Assembly: GCF_032452875.1 (NCBI RefSeq)
Contig: NC_083875.1
Location: forward strand, 78,576,178-78,640,177
Direction of reading: 5' to 3'
Origin: Bos javanicus
Lineage: Eukaryota; Chordata; Mammalia; Artiodactyla; Bovidae
Length of the DNA stretch: 64,000 nt
A program made the position numbers and the translations under genes. Positions 35,280 to 46,457 of the stretch are shown in pieces (position 1 is the stretch's first letter; each line of letters begins with the position of its first letter). The notes under the pieces are model-generated. The model was given only the letters and a program-made list of their open reading frames with translations, searched no databases and was not told the DNA's origin.

Positions 35280-37227
35280 CAGTTCAGTTCAGTCACTCAG
35301 TCGTGTCCGACTCTTTGTGACCCCATGAATCGCAGCACGCCAGGCCTCCCTGTCCATCATCAACTCCCGGAGTTCACCCAGACTCACGTCCATCGAGTCA
35401 GTGATGCCATCCAACCATCTCATCCTCTGTCATCCCCTTCTCCTCTTGCCCCCAATCCCTCCCAACATCGGAGGCTTTTCCAATGAGTCAACTCTTCCCA
35501 TGAGGTGGCCAAAGTACTGGAGTTTCAGCTTTAGCATCATTCCTTCCAAAGAACACCCAGGGCTGATCTCCTTCAGAATGGACTGGTTGGATCTCCTTGC
35601 AGTCCAAGGGACTCTCAAGAGTCTTCTCCAAAACCACAGTTCAAAAGCATCAATTCTTTGGCCTTCTTCACAGTCCAGCTCACATCCATACATGACCACA
35701 GGAAAAAAAATAGCCTTGACTAGATGAATCTTTGTTGGCAAAGTAACGTCTCTGCTTTTGAATATGCTATCTAGGTTGGACATAACTTTCCTTCCAAGGA
35801 GTAAGCGTCTTTTAATTTCATGGCTGCAGTCACCATCTGCAGTGATTTTGGAGCCCAGAAAAATAAAGTCTGACACTGTTTCCACTGTTTCCCCATCTAT
35901 TTCCCATGAAGTGATGGGACCGGATGCCATGATCTTTGTTTTCTGAATGTTGAGCTTTAAGCCAACTTTTTCACTCTCCTCTTTCACTTTCATCAAGAGG
36001 CTTTTGAGTTCCTGTTCACTTTCTGCCATAAGGGTGGTGTCATCTGCATATCTGAGGTTATTGATATTTCTCCCGGCAATCTTGATTCCAGCTTGTGTTT
36101 CTTCCAGTCCAGCGTTTCTCATGATGTACTCTGCATATAAGTTAAATAAGCAGGGTGACAATATACAGCCTTGACGTACTCCTTTTCCTATTTGGAACCA
36201 GTCTGTTGTTCCATGTCCAGTTCTAACTGTTGCTTCCTGACCTGCATACAGATTTCTCAAGAGGCAGATCAGGTGGTCTGGTATTCCCATCTCTTTCAGA
36301 ATTTTCCACAGTTTGTTGTGATCCACACAGTCAAAGGCTTTGGCATAGTCAATAAAGCAGAAATACATGTTTTTCTGGAACTCACTTGCTTTTTCGGTGA
36401 TCCAGCTGATGTTGGTTATTTGATCTCTGGTTCCTCTGCCTTTTGTAAAACCAGCTTGAACATCTGGAAGTTCACACTTCACGTATTGTTGAAGCTTGGC
36501 TTGGAGAATTTTGAGCATTACTTTACTAGCATGTGAGCTGAGTGCAATTGTGCAGTAGTTTGAGCATTCTTTGGCATTGCCTTTCTTTGGGATTGGAATG
36601 AAAATTGACCTCTTCCAGTCCTGTGGCCACTGCTGAGTTTTCCAAATTTGCTAGCATATTGAATGTGGCACTTTCACAGCTTCATCTTTTAGGATTTGAA
36701 AAAGCTCAATTGGAATTCCATCACCTCCACTGGCTTTGTTCGTCGTCATGCTTCCTAAGGCCCACTTGACTTCACATTCCAGGATGTCTGGCTCTAGGTG
36801 AGCGTGAGTGATCACACCATCGTGATTACCTGGGTTGTGAAGCTCTTTTTTGTACTGTTCTTCTGTGTATTCTTGCTACCTCTTCTTAATATCTTCTGCT
36901 TCTGTTAGTACCATACCATTTCTGTCCTTTATTGAGCACATCTTTGCATGAAATGTTCCCTTGGTATCTCTAATTTTCTTGAAGAGATCTCTAGTCTTTC
37001 CCATTCTATTGTTTTCTTCTATTTCTTTGCAATGATCATTGAGGAAGGCTTCCTTATCTTTCCTTGCTCTTCTTTGGAACTCTGCATTCAAATGGGTATA
37101 TTTTTCCTTTTCTCCTTTGTTTTTTGCTTCTCTTCTTTTCACAGCTATTTGTAAGACCTCTTCAGTGAGCCATTTTGCTGTTTTGCATTTCTTTTTCTTT
37201 GGGATGGTCCTGATCCTTGTCTCCTGT
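35280..37227 (-). mobile_element. BovB copy B, 5'-truncated
   Basis: The 3' end, CAGTTCAGTTCAGTCACTCAG, starts at 35280. The 5' truncation point (CTCCTGT at 37227) is the same as in copy A (35234), and both are followed by the same 45-bp non-BovB flank (35235-35279 and 37228-37272). The copy retains a long RT frame. Confidence 0.92.
35430..36518 (-). pseudogene. BovB RT frame, 362 codons open
   Basis: This is the longest open frame in the window. It carries RT box A (FIDYAKAFDCVDHNKLW), box B (GVRQGCILSPCLFNLYAEYI), YADD in RYADDTTLMAESEQ, and the thumb/C-terminal region with LRVPWTARRSNQSILKEISP. A small local disruption (CELDCEEGQR in place of the usual CESWTVKKAE-like stretch) suggests paired indels. 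It has no endonuclease and no own start context, so it is a retrotransposon remnant. Confidence 0.85.
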
Positions 37228-37272
37228 CAATTTCCTGGAGCTCTCAAATATTCTCCATATGCTCTTCCCTTT

Positions 37273-38259
37273 AGATGTTCATAAAAGCTATGTAAGTCTG
37301 TGTTGACTTAGTGTGTGTTAAGTGTACAACTAAGAGCTAAAAGTGGAAGGTTTGGACACAGGGAAGGAAGAAAGTGTGATGATATCATGGGTGTGGCTAA
37401 GGTTCAGAGTGACAGTGCAGCGTGAAGCTCACAGACTATGTGGGCAGAGACAGGAAAACTTGAGACTCCCAACTTAGAGTTGGAGGATGTGAATTTGAAA
37501 ACTTTTGAACAGTAAAACAGGGCTTTGGAGTGAGAGGGAGTGAGCAGGGTAATAATGAGTAACAGCCTCTGGCTCCGGTGTTGAGCTTCCTCCATACCAA
37601 AATATTTTCCATTTGTACATGCTTGGTACCTGAAATTCCTTTGCATTATGTCTTACCCCGTTTCCTCTACTAACATACAGATATTCTCAGCAAAGTGAAA
37701 CATCCAGTGATGAACATTTTTAAAATTATAAACATGCTTTAGATTCATTTCTTTCCAGCAAAGGGAGAAACTCTAGAAAAAAGGTAACACTGGATCTGAG
37801 GGGGGAAAAGGCAACAAAAAGAGGAAATGTGGGAAAAGGAGGCATATGATGGATAAGATGGTTACTAACACCAAAGAAGTATTTCTTAAGTTTTCTGATC
37901 TGTCCGCTTCTTCTGCCAACAACCTCTCTAATCTTTCTAGGTTACCAATGTTATATTTGGTGTCAATAATTCTTTGCCTTTCTTCACACATCCATAAAGC
38001 ACAATATTGGCTTTCTTTATAGAATCAGACTATATTACCATGCAACTTGCCTTATTCAGTTAATAAACTATGGACATACCTCCAGGTAAATGTATATAGT
38101 TTTAACATTTTAAATAGGTGTATAATATTAAAAAGAATGGAAGCATTGTAATTTACTGAATTTCTCTACTATTAATGGGCCTTTAGGCTATTTCTAGGTT
38201 GGGCCATTATCTATCTTTTGAATGATAGTTTTCTCAATTTTTTTTTTTTTCAAAATGTA
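37273..38259. other. Intergenic, no recognised feature
   Basis: No gene or repeat was recognised; a T-run lies at about 38238-38250. Confidence 0.4.
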
Positions 38260-38449
38260 AAGTGTTAGTTGCTCAGTTGTATCCAACTATTTGCAACCCC
38301 ATGGTCTTTCCATGGAATTCTCCAGGCAAGAATACTGGAGTGGGTTGCCATTCCCTTCTCCAGGGGATCTTCATGACCCAGGAATCAAACCAGGGTCTCC
38401 TGCATTGCAGGCAGATTCTTTACCATCTGAGCTACCAGGGAAGCCTCTA
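38260..38449 (-). mobile_element. Bov-tA SINE, minus strand
   Basis: It runs from AAGTGTTAGTTGCTCAGTTG to the reversed tRNA head TTTACCATCTGAGCTACCAGGGAAGC. Confidence 0.9.
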
Positions 38450-38557
38450 AACGTAAAAACTATTACAAAGTAGGCTGTTATAAAATTAGAAAAGTACTGA
38501 ACCTGAATTTATTAAAAAGCCTCTAAACTTTGTAACTGCTTCCTTTAGGGTGATTCT

Positions 38558-38826
38558 AAGGCAATGGCACCCCACTCCAGTACTCTGGCCTGGAAAATCC
38601 CATGGATGGAGGCTGCAATCCATGGGGTCGCTAGGAGTCGGACACGACTGAGAGACTTCACTTTCACTTTTCACTTTCCACTTTCATGCACTGGAGAAGG
38701 AAATGGCAACCCACTCCAGTGTTCTTGCCTGGAGAGTCCCAGGGACAGGGGAGCCTGGTGGGCTGCCGTCTCTGGGGTCGCACAGAGTCGGACATGACTG
38801 AAGTGACTTAGCAGCAGCAATAGCAC
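38558..38826 (+). mobile_element. BovA2 SINE
   Basis: A dimer starting AAGGCAATGGCACCCCACTCC and ending GACTTAGCAGCAGC, with a short internal duplication in the TTTCACTTTCC linker. Confidence 0.92.
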
Positions 38827-39393
38827 TTCAATGGGAACAAGAAATTGACATTAGGAGGATCTAGGATAGTGTTTCTTTCTGGTTTTAAAAATAGCTTTAT
38901 CAAGGAATTATTGATGTATAATAAACTAAACAAATTTGAATAAACAATTTAATAATTTTGAAACCATCACCACAATAAAGATATGAATACCTCCATCATC
39001 CTCAAAACTTTCCTGTGCTCCTATTTCATTTCTCCTTCCGGCTTTTCCCTGCCCACTCCTTGCACCTATCACTAACAATTTCTGATTTGCTTTATGTCAT
39101 GATAGTTTATATTTTCTATAGTTTTATAAAAATGGGAAATGCAGGATATACTCTTTTTGTCTGGTTTATTTCATTTAGCATAATTATTCTTAGATTCATT
39201 CATTTGGTGGCAAGTATCAATAGTTGCTTGCTTTTTATTGTTGAGAAGCATTTCATTTTATGGACATGTTGCAATCTGTTTATCCATTTACCTATTGATG
39301 AGTATTTAAATTGTTTCCAGTTTTTGGTTATACAAAATAATCTGAATACTCACATTAAATATTTGTGTGGACATTTCTCTTGGGTAAATATAT

Positions 39394-40387
39394 GGGGATA
39401 CCAGACCACTTGACCTGCCTCTTGAGAAACCTATATGCAGGACAGGAAGCAACAGTTAGAACTGGGCATGGAACAACAGACTGGTTCCAAATAGGAAAAG
39501 GAGTACATCAAGACTGTATATTGTCACCCTGCTTATTTAACTTATATGCAGAGTATATCATAGGCTGGACGAAGCACAAGTCGGAATCAAGATTGCCAGG
39601 AGAACTATCAATAACCTTAGATATGCAGGTGACACCACCCTTATGGCAGAAAGTGAAGAACTAAAGAGCCTCTTGATGAAAGTGAAAGAGGAGAGTGAAA
39701 AAGTTGGCTTAAAGCTCAACATTCAGAAAACTAAGATCATGGCATCCGGTCCCATCACTTCATGGGAAATAGATGGGGAAACAGTGGAAACAGTGGCTGA
39801 CTTTATCTTTTTGGGCTCCAAAATCACTGCAGATGGTGACTGCAACCATGAAATTAAAAGACACTTACTCCTTGGAGGAAAGTTATGACCAACTTGACAG
39901 CATATTAAAAAGCAAGACATTACTTTGTCAACAAAGGTCCATCTAGTCAAGGCTATGGTTTATGTATGGATGTGAGAATTGGACTATAAAGAAAGGTGAG
40001 TGCTGAAGAATTGATGCTTTTGAACTGTAGTATTGGAGAAGACTCTTGAGAGTTCCTTGGACTGCAAGGGGATCCAACCAGTCCATCCTAAAGGAGATCA
40101 GTCCTGGGTGTTCATTGGAAGGACTGATGTTGAAGCTGAAACTCCAATACTTTGGCCACCTGATGTGAAGAACTGACTCATTTTAAAAGACCCTGATGCT
40201 GGGAAAGATTGAGGGCAGGAGAAGGGGACGACAGAGGATGAGATGGTTGGATGGCATCACTGACTCAATGGACATGAGTTTGGGTAAACTCTAGGAGTTG
40301 GTGATGGACAGGGAGGCCTGGTGTTGTGGTTCATGGGGTCACACAGAGTCAGACACAACTGAGTGACTGAACTGAAAACTGAAACTG
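39394..40387 (+). mobile_element. BovB, 5'-truncated, nested in old L1
   Basis: It starts in the RT region and ends ACTGAACTGAAAACTGAAACTG. The flanks AAATATAT (39386-39393) and AAATACAT (40388-40395) are a one-mismatch target duplication. The RT frame is broken and the YADD codon reads YAGD (Asp to Gly). Confidence 0.9.
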
Positions 40388-41073
40388 AAATACATAGAAT
40401 TAGAGTGGCTGAATCACATGATAGGTGTATGTTTCACTTTTTAAGAAACTGTTCTACTTTTCCAAAGTGGCTGTGTCATTTTACACTCCCACCAGTAGTG
40501 TATGAGAATTCCAGTTGCTTCACATTCTCAGCAACACTGGATATAGTGAGCTTTTTAGATTCTAGCCATTCTAATTGGTTTGTAGGTATCTTCTTATAGT
40601 TTTAATTTGCATTTCCCTAATGATGTTGAGCATCTTCTCATGTGCTTATCTGCCACCTGTATACCTTCTTTGGTAAAATACACATTAAAATCATTTGCAT
40701 ACTTTTGCAACTTTTTTATTATTATTAAGCTTTGTGAGTTCTTTATAAAGTCTCTATAAGTTCTTTATTAGATATATGATTTATGAATAAGTCTCTCAAT
40801 TTTGGGCTTTTCTTTTCAGTATCTTAAAAGTGTGTTTTTAAGAGCAGAAATTAGTAATTTTCATAAAACCTAATTACCAATTTTTTCCTTTTTATATTGT
40901 GTTTTATCTCTGAGTATTTTATATTTTATGGTATTGTAATTAGTATTATTTAAAAATTTTAATTCCTGATTTTTTTTATCACTAGTATATGATACAGTTA
41001 ATTTGTAAACACTTAAGTTGCATTCTGCAAACTTCATAATTCACTTATTAATATGAGTAACTTTTTTGTAGTT

Positions 41074-41278
41074 GACTTCCCCGGTGGCTCAGACAGTCAA
41101 GTGTCTACCTACAGGAGACCCGGGTTCAATCCCTGGGTCGGGAAGATCTTCTGAAGAAGGAAATGGCAACCCACTCCAGTATTCTTGCCTGGAAAATCCC
41201 GTGGACAGAGGAGCCTGGTAGGCTACAGTACATGGGGTCACAAAGAATCAGAGGTGACTGAGTGACTTGATTTCACTC
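41074..41278 (+). mobile_element. Bov-tA SINE nested in old L1
   Basis: The tRNA head GACTTCCCCGGTGGCTCAG is followed by a BovA monomer. The flanks ACTTTTTTGTAGTT (41060-41073) and ACTTTTGTAGTT (41279-41290) are a target duplication that differs only in T-run length. Confidence 0.92.
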
Positions 41279-41765
41279 ACTTTTGTAGTTAGATTTTATT
41301 GAATTTTCTATGTAAGAGATCATGTTGTTTGTTTATGAAGGTGGTTTTATTCTTCTTTTCCAATATGGATTTTTAAAAGTCTGTATTTCTTTACTTACTG
41401 CACTGACTAGAATCTCCAGTATAATGTTGAATAGAAATAGTGAAATTGGATATCCTTGTCACCTTCTTGATATTTGGGAAAGAGCATTCTGTTTTCCACT
41501 TTAAGCATTATGTTAGCTGTAGGTTTTTTCATCCATTCTACTTATCAATTGAGGCTGTTACTTTTTATTTCTAGTTTGCCAAGAGTTTTCAGGGGTAGAT
41601 GTAGTCAAATACGTTCCTAAGTTTTTTGAAATCATGATATAATTTTAACTTTTTAGTCTGTAAGTATGGTAAATTGTGTTAATTTAAAAATATTTTCTGG
41701 TATTATTTTTCCTTAATTATTTTGTGGAATTCATCAAAGAAGCCATTTGGCCCTGGAGTTTTCTT

Positions 41766-41850
41766 TTCTTAAAATTTTTTTAAAATTTATTTTTTAATTG
41801 GAGGAAATTGCTTTACAATGTTGTGCTGATTTCTGCCTTACAACAACAAA
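41766..41850 (-). mobile_element. Short bovine L1 3' end nested in old L1
   Basis: TTTTTTAATTGGAGGAAATTGCTTTACAATGTTGTG matches the tail of the L1 at 8129-8165. It is a heavily 5'-truncated insertion. Confidence 0.65.
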
Positions 41851-42072
41851 ATGGAGTTTTCTTTATGGGAAGATTTTAAACTACAGATTAAACTTCTGAA
41901 ATAGATATGGGACTATTCAGGTAATCTATTCCTTCTCTAGTGAGCTTTGTTAGCTTTTATCTCTCAAAAAAACACCTCTTTCATTTAAACTGTCAACTTT
42001 ATCTGCATAGCATTGTTCACAATATTTCCAACTCTCTCATGTTGTCATTGCTTTCCCTGCTGTTATTGATAA

Positions 42073-42137
42073 CCTGGCATGCTGCAGTCGGTGGGGTAGC
42101 AAAGAGTTGGACATGACTGAGGAACTGAACTGAACTG
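42073..42137 (+). mobile_element. 65-bp BovB 3' tail insertion
   Basis: Only the last 65 bases of BovB are present, ending GAACTGAACTG. The 8-bp target duplication ATTGATAA lies at 42065-42072 and 42138-42145, showing a true retroposition event of minimal length. Confidence 0.9.
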
Positions 42138-42399
42138 ATTGATAATCCATGTCTTCTTTCTTTCATTTCTGGCTAGCCTAGCAAGAGATTTATCAATTTT
42201 ACTCATCTTCTCAAAGAATTGTCTTTTGGCTTCATAGATTTTCTCTCTTATGTTTCTGTTTTTTAAAAAAATTGCATTATTTTCCGTTCTGATCTTCATT
42301 ATTTCATCTCCCCTGTTTACTTTGTGTTTCATATGTTCTTCTTTTGGTTTTTTAAGGTGGAAATTGAGGTCATTGGTTAGAGACATTTCTTCTTTTCTG

Positions 42400-42498
42400 A
42401 CATAGGCTGGGAAAGATTGAGGGCAGGAGAAGGGGACGACAGAGGATGAGATGGTTGGATGGCATCACTGACTCAATGGAGGCTACCTAACATAGGCT
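42400..42498 (+). repeat. 75-bp BovB-derived templated insertion between 9-bp direct repeats
   Basis: Bases 42406-42480 are identical to 40198-40272, an internal part of the nearby BovB with no 3' tail. ACATAGGCT flanks it at 42400-42408 and 42490-42498. Both copies share a 3-bp deletion (GGCAGGAGAAGG) absent from the other BovB copies here. Confidence 0.9.
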
Positions 42499-42500
42499 AT

Positions 42501-43232
42501 AGAATTCCTCCCAAATACTTGAAGAGGCTTTAGTGGCATTGCACAAATTCTTTTTCTAAATATTTATTTAACATCTGCCTTCCCCACCCTCCTAGCTTTA
42601 CTGAGCACAAATTCTGATATGTCATATTTTCAATTTCCCTTTTGAATGTTTCTTTGACCTTGTTCCCTTTATCTTTTCAAGTAGTTTAATTATCTGCATG
42701 TGCTAATCAGTACTTCACTTCACTGAATACTTAAGATGGACCTTCTGCAGACCTCTCTTTCTCTGCATCACCCTCTTCACTGCTTCTGTCCTTGGGAACT
42801 CTGCTTTCCTTGATTTCCCTGACCTTTCAGCTACATCAGGGAGTTGAACTCTGCCTGGGTTCCCTTGCCCTGAGCCACACCCTTCACTGCCTTATGTCCA
42901 CTGTCTTGAAAGCTGTTGTTTCAGGTGTTTTGTTCACTGTGTTGTTGGCTTGGTTGGGAGGTTAAATGTTCCCTATTACTCCATCTTAGTCAGAGGCAGA
43001 AACTGGCAGTGTTTCTGTTTTTGTTTTAATCACCCAGTATGGAATGTTAAGATCGACTTATTATGCTATTACAAGCACTAGAAAATGAAATGGCATCAAA
43101 TGGAAAACAAAATATCACTGTATTCCATGTATTAAAACAAATTTTGTTTAGTGGAACTTTTGTATTAATCATAAGCATATATGTATATGTGCATTGGATT
43201 ATGATCTAAAAGGCATTTTTTTACTGTAGGCC
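42501..43232. other. Intergenic, no recognised feature
   Basis: CT-rich sequence at 42720-42900 without recognisable coding potential. It may include more of the old L1. Confidence 0.4.
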
Positions 43233-43462
43233 ATGGACTTCCCAGGTGATGCAAGTGGTAAAGAACCCACCTACCAATGCAGAACATGTAAGAGACTAGG
43301 GTTCAATCCCTGGGTTGGGAAGTTCCCCTGGAGAAGGGCATGGCAACCCACTCCAGTATTCTTGCCTGGAGAATCCCATGGACAGAGGAACCTGGGGGGC
43401 TATAATCCATAGGGTTGTGCAGAGTCAGACACAACTGAAGCAACTTAGCACACAGCACATGG
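43233..43462 (+). mobile_element. Bov-tA SINE
   Basis: The tRNA head GACTTCCCAGGTGATGCAAG with a GGTTCAATCC B box is followed by a BovA monomer ending in CACACAGCACA. Confidence 0.92.
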
Positions 43463-43674
43463 TGAAAAGAGTCTGAGAAACATTGTTCTAGGAACATCAT
43501 GGTCCAATATGGACAAGAGTCTGCAGTGCTTAGTCTCCATCTCTGCCTTGAAGGGTTCATATGATTTGGGGGAAATTATCCCTATTTTACCTGAAAACTG
43601 TTCACTATCACTTATACAGCCATGGTCTGAGAAACCCTGATATCTTGTAGGTCTTAAATTGAGGCAGATTGGTA

Positions 43675-44140
43675 CTTTTATCAGTTAATAAATAGTTATT
43701 GATTGTTCAGTGTGTTTCAGGCACTGTATATGAAAATGTTGAAGTACCAGTGTGAAATAGAGGGAGGCTGTCCCTGGTCTCCTGCCAGAACATACCTGGT
43801 GACTAGAGCAGGCAGAAAATCAGGCTCCAAGAATTGATGTGAGTTTTCACAGCACAGAAAAGACTGTGGAGATGGAAAGGAAAGTGTCTAGGGAGAATTA
43901 TTCAGATAGACTTGCAGGGTTAGAGGTTAAGAAAATGTAGCTGGCCTGTTTGAGGAAACTCAACTTCAGTTTATTTCACTAAACACACACACACACACAC
44001 ATATTTTAATATCGACTACATCCTTGAGACGTATTAATGAAAAAATAAAGATCCTTGCTTTCATGGAGTTCATAGTCTACTGAAAGAGAAATAATATGAA
44101 TATAAATTATAAATGATATAATAAGTAAATTATCTATTAA
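43675..44140. mobile_element. L2/MIR3-type fossil segments and an (AC)n run
   Basis: AATAGTTATTGATTGTTCAGTG then TTTCAGGCACTGTATATG at 43690-43733, and GATCCTTGCTTTCATGGAGTTCATAGTC at 44051-44078, follow the L2 3'-end order. An (AC) microsatellite lies at 43983-44001. Confidence 0.5.
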
Positions 44141-44859
44141 AAGATGGTAAGAACTATAGAAGGACAGAAAGCTGATTAGAAGTGGGGCTGCAAGTTTTAA
44201 TTTTAAGAGAGATTCGGTAGGGGCATATTTAGACTCTAAATACACTAGTATTACCTATCTTTTACAATACAAATTCTAAAAATATTCCAACATAATTAGA
44301 ATCTTATGGTCTGCAAACCACTCTAAAACTGGCGGTCCTTTGGATGTTGCCTTGACACTTTACTGCCAGTAGGGTGCAAATGGACCTTTTCTGGGAAAAA
44401 TGGGAATCTGTGGAGATGTGAGAGAGATGTGAGTATTTTTGTACACACCCTTCCCCCAGGTGTTCCACAGGGGCAGCTCCGTTAAGGACACTGGCAAGAC
44501 ACGGGGAGGAATGTTATTGTATGACCTGGACCAAAACATTTTTGCCCTTGGCTTCTCTACTTTGGCACATCTTCACCCAGCAGGGGCTGAGCAGTGAAAT
44601 GAACTTCAGCCAGGCCAGTTCAGCACCCAAGGCATGTTACAGCCAAGTGATGGCGATGAGAGAAAGGCCTACTGGCCTTGCAAAGGCCTGCAAAGAGATC
44701 ATTTGGATGTTGCCCGAGGATTCCCGCTTACACTCAGCGCCCAGGATCTGTACGAAAGCCCCACTAAATGCTTTCAGTTCCCTTGTAGTATTTAAGGCAT
44801 AGCCGAGATCTCAGCATTCACCTTGGCGTTCAGGGTTCTCGATCCTACCCACCCCCAGC
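44141..44859. other. DNA immediately upstream of the CpG island
   Basis: No repeat or gene was recognised. An open frame at 44521-44802 has no known domain. Confidence 0.4.
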
Positions 44860-46130
44860 ATTTTCGGATAGATTTGTGGCTATGCTTATCTTTTGGAGGA
44901 GATCCCATCCCCGTCGCCCTTTTTCGCGGGAAGGTCTGCCAGCCTTTTTCCCCCGGGAAGAAGCTGACGAGGGCTGGTGAGCAGCTCACAGGTCGGGCAG
45001 GGGTGCGCACGCGTCGGGCGCCGCGGGTTGCGCATCTGGAGCCAGAGAGCGCCCCCAGCGCAGTGCCTGGCGCCGCCGCGGCCGTGGGTTGGTGTTCCCA
45101 AGCGTGCCGGGCGCTCTCTCCCCGCGCGGGGGCACCAGAGCCCTCGGAAGTGTCAGGCACTGCGGTGCATTTTCCCAGTTCCCTTTTAAATGACTGCGGA
45201 AAAAGAGACTCTCCGAGCCGCAAATGGGAAGACGGATTCTCAGACAAGGCTTTGGAATGCCCCGCAGCCATTATTTAACTGCGCCCTCAGAGCAGTTACG
45301 GTTTGTCACTCGACCCTCCCGGATCACCTCGTTTGTCCCTAGTGAGACCCCCAGGCTCTGCCCGCGCCGGGCTTCTCAGTAGCTGGATGTGTGTAGTGCT
45401 CCGGGCAGCGCGGGCGCAAGGCACGCGTTCGCTCTCACCCACGCACACACGAAAACGCTCAAGGTACGGCAGGGGAGCGAGGGCTCTGGGTGCCCCGCGT
45501 GAGGGTGGGCATCGCGGGGAGTGAAGCTAAGATCTGGGAATGGCTGCATCCTGCCAGGTTGAAGGATGAGATAAAATGACGCGGCGCCACACATTGGACA
45601 GGCCAGGGTTGCTACCGCGCATTTAGGGAACCCAATACGCGTCAGGCGCGCTCCCTTCCCCTCACATGTCTCTGTTTCCCGGGCGTGTGATGCCAGAAAA
45701 CAACAGGAAAAAAGACCCGCTTAGAGAGCTGGAGTTGCATTTGGAGACTGCCCTCCCTCTGCCAAAGCACCAACAGGAAGACCCTCCGAAAACACCGATC
45801 CCCAAATAGATGACCCGGAATGGGGGCGGTTATGCTTGGTTACCAATGCTGGACACGTTTCGGTGTTTACAATATTTATTTATTTTTAGGATAGCTCGTC
45901 CTCCCTTTTAGGCAGGATGGGAAAGGAGAATGCAGCGGGGAGGGGAAAGGGAGGGAGGATTCCTATAATAAGAATCAGCGCATTTTTCAGAGCTGAACCG
46001 AGCCCGGTTTCCATTTCAAAAAAGGAGACGGCCTCTACTGCGATTTTAGAAGAGACCTGGGTGTGAATTAGGGATTGGGAGGTGTCAGAGCCGGGGAATG
46101 GTTCAGCTTAGAGGTACCTGGGTCTAAATG

Positions 46131-46162
46131 CACGCACACACACGCACACACAGGCGCGCGCG
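46131..46162. repeat. Imperfect CA/GC alternating purine-pyrimidine tract in the CpG island
   Basis: Alternating CACGCACACA followed by GGCGCGCGCG runs about 30 bases, a composition prone to left-handed helix formation, some 300 bp upstream of the exon. Confidence 0.6.
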
Positions 46163-46386
46163 TCTACACGGCCAGGCTGTGTGCGGGTGTGCGCGTGTGT
46201 GAACTCCCACATGCTGCTGCTGTCTGCTTCTGGCCAGTGGCACCGATGCCTCCCTCCTCCCCCTCGCCCCCAGATTCCCCTCCCCTCCCTGTTGCTTTTG
46301 TCTGGAGGGTGTTATGGGTTTGTGTGTGTATGAGCGTGTGTGTTTTTGGATTTCAGACTAATTTTCTGGAGTTTCTGCCCCTGTTC

Positions 46387-46405
46387 TGCGTCAGCCCTCA
46401 CGTCA
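46387..46405 (+). promoter_or_regulatory. NTRK2: Paired CRE-like sites upstream of NTRK2 exon 1
   Basis: TGCGTCA at 46387-46393 and TCACGTCA at 46398-46405 both contain the CGTCA core bound by CREB/ATF proteins, spaced about one helical turn apart. They lie just 5' of the GGC repeat and leader. cAMP/CREB regulation of the trkB promoter through CREs has been reported in rodents; equivalence of these sites to those is my inference from position and sequence. Confidence 0.6.
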
Positions 46406-46424
46406 CTTCGCCAGCAGTAGCAGA

Positions 46425-46457
<33 letters not shown>
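46425..46457 (+). repeat. (GGC)11 trinucleotide repeat in the NTRK2 promoter/leader
   Basis: Eleven uninterrupted GGC units run from 46425 to 46457. The human leader carries a GGC tract at the same place as I recall it, so it is probably part of the transcript. Such tracts form stable RNA structure and are length-variable. Confidence 0.9.

Larger units (their letters stand above)
38885..42500 (-). mobile_element. Old L1 fragment, minus strand, carrying five nested insertions
   Basis: L1 3'UTR/ORF2 sequence in reverse (from TAGCTTTATCAAGGAATTATTG) continues discontinuously to about 42500, where the ORF2 frame at 42063-42386 includes INQF and LARLARNERKK-like segments. Nested in it are BovB 39394-40387, Bov-tA 41074-41278, a bovine L1 3' end near 41770-41850, a BovB tail 42073-42137, and a templated segment 42406-42489. 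Confidence 0.75.

Noticed and set aside
44792..45278. Overlapping open frames of about 150 codons on both strands in the CpG island
   Set aside because: Long frames arise by chance in GC-rich DNA. Composition is low complexity, no domain is recognisable, and both strands are equally open.
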